Shown: positions 63,207 to 64,000 of the stretch, piece after piece
How positions within the stretch are numbered: position 1 is the stretch's first letter
Layout of the letters: every line of letters starts with the position of its first letter
DNA from: Prorocentrum cordatum
Taxonomy: Eukaryota > Sar > Dinophyceae > Prorocentrales > Prorocentraceae
Length of the DNA: 64,000 nucleotides
Direction: 5' to 3'
Assembly: GCA_963575745.1 (NCBI GenBank)
Contig: CAUYUJ010004725.1
Coordinates: 289,087-353,086, forward strand
Program-made: the position numbers and the translations under genes
The notes under the pieces: generated by a model
Seen by the model: only the letters and a program-made list of their open reading frames with translations
Database searches by the model: none
What the model was told of the DNA's origin: nothing

Positions 63207-64000
63207 GCCATGAGCGGGGGGCCCAGGAGGGCAGGAACGCTGCGAGGGGAGGAGAGGAGGCGGCGAGGGATCAGGACACCCAGGAGGGCAGTGCGAACCA
63301 GGAGGCGCCCAGGCTTGAGGGCGCGGCGGCGGGGGCCAACTACGATATCCCCCAAGAGTACCCAAAGTTCGACCCTGACGAGGTTGGCCGACTGGTCGCC
63401 CTGGGCGACGCGCTGCCGGGGGCGGCCGGGGCGCTCGAGAAAGCCACCGCGGCCCTGCCATGGGGTTTGGTGGGAAAGGCTCGGCTGCCACCTCAGGGGC
63501 ATATCCGACAAGATTTTCGAGCCCCCCGTGGACAGGGCCCATCTCGAGCACGCCCGGGAGATGGCCGAGGAGGGGGCGGGGGCGAGGTTCAGGGGTGCGC
63601 CGTCGCGCCTCAAGTGCCAAGGACCACCTGGACGAGTTCGCGAGTGCGCATTGGAAGGGCGCGGCCAAGGCACGGGCCCTGTTGCGCGCCAACGTTCGCG
63701 AGCACCTGCGCAGTAGGGCGGCGAGCGCCCCGATGGCGAGGGTGCCCATGCAGGACCCGGACCGCGCCGCGAGCGAAGGCAGGCCGATCTGGGGCGGCAG
63801 CGCCCCGAACACGCGCTGCCCCAGGAGGGCCGCCCGCCTGCACACCGGTCTCGCCGCGAGGGCCTGGCGCGCATCATCCTGCGGCGGAAGGCCGCGCTGC
63901 CCGGGGTCGAGCCCTACCTCGACAAGAAGGACGTCGAGGACGCGTTCAGGTGAGCGGTGATGCACGAGATGGGCGCCGGCATCTTCGGGGCCGACCTCGA
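63207..64000 (+). pseudogene. Start of a reverse-transcriptase-like region, cut by the window edge
   Basis: Coding moves through several frames: ANYDIPQEYPKFDPDEVGRL near 63,340, ISDKIFEPPVDRAHLEHARE near 63,500, AKDHLDEFASAHWKGAAKAR near 63,620, and LRRKAALPGVEPYLDKKDVE then DAFR near 63,880-63,950, before an in-frame TGA. The last block resembles the first aspartate motif of an RT palm domain (D-x-x-DAF), and its position after the PC/ENP domain fits. The rest of the domain would lie outside the window, so the call is tentative. Confidence 0.4.

Overview
The window reads as nuclear DNA of a dinoflagellate. This is inferred from protein families I recall from dinoflagellate genomes, GC-rich coding sequence, very abundant simple repeats, genes split into many small exons with mixed splice donors (GT, possibly GC/GA), and several degenerate retroelements. 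No bacterial operons, Shine-Dalgarno sites, rRNA or tRNA genes were seen. All family assignments come from reading translations and recalling families; no search was run.

Layout. 0-3.4 kb: decayed Copia-type retrotransposon on the minus strand (reverse transcriptase, RNase H, then an open tail with a membrane segment and a SAP-like motif). 3.4-7.2 kb: homopolymer, minisatellite and (CA)n DNA plus an AT-rich island. 7.2-16.6 kb: the most unusual part. Five same-strand open reading frames (+) each sit between clusters of an 18-nt palindromic repeat (AGCGGT-6 nt-ACCGCT). There are six clusters and about 28 copies, and I noticed no full-length copy elsewhere in the window. Each start codon also has a YCAAG element 42-47 nt upstream that resembles the end of the dinoflagellate spliced leader. 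The last frame is a transposase-like protein. 16.7-18.2 kb: dispersed GC-rich and AT-rich repeats.

18.2-25.3 kb (minus): a multi-exon gene, or two, of a dinoflagellate family, with a clear C5-cytosine DNA methyltransferase module in the middle and several frame breaks. 25.4-28.0 kb (minus): a Copia gag-like region. 28-34 kb: mostly repeats and foldback elements. 34.4-35.65 kb (+): a membrane protein of retroelement type whose end runs into a palindromic repeat. 35.6-39.3 kb: dense satellites and microsatellites, including 189-bp tandem repeats and a 500-bp (AGT)n array. 39.5-40.5 kb (+): a small gene with a likely 25-nt intron. 42.6-44.6 kb (minus): a long, intact-looking transposase-like frame.

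45.4-59.8 kb (minus): a one-directional run of about five multi-exon genes with exons of 80-450 bp and repeat-filled introns. One short gene-to-gene interval holds two strong hairpins, one of which contains the stop codon of the upstream gene. 60.3-64.0 kb (+): a degenerate retroelement with a CCCH zinc-finger frame, a conserved PC/ENP domain, and the beginning of what may be a reverse transcriptase at the window edge.

Many coding stretches change frame by single bases near homopolymers. This could be pseudogene decay or indel errors in a long-read assembly; the two cannot be separated from this sequence alone.
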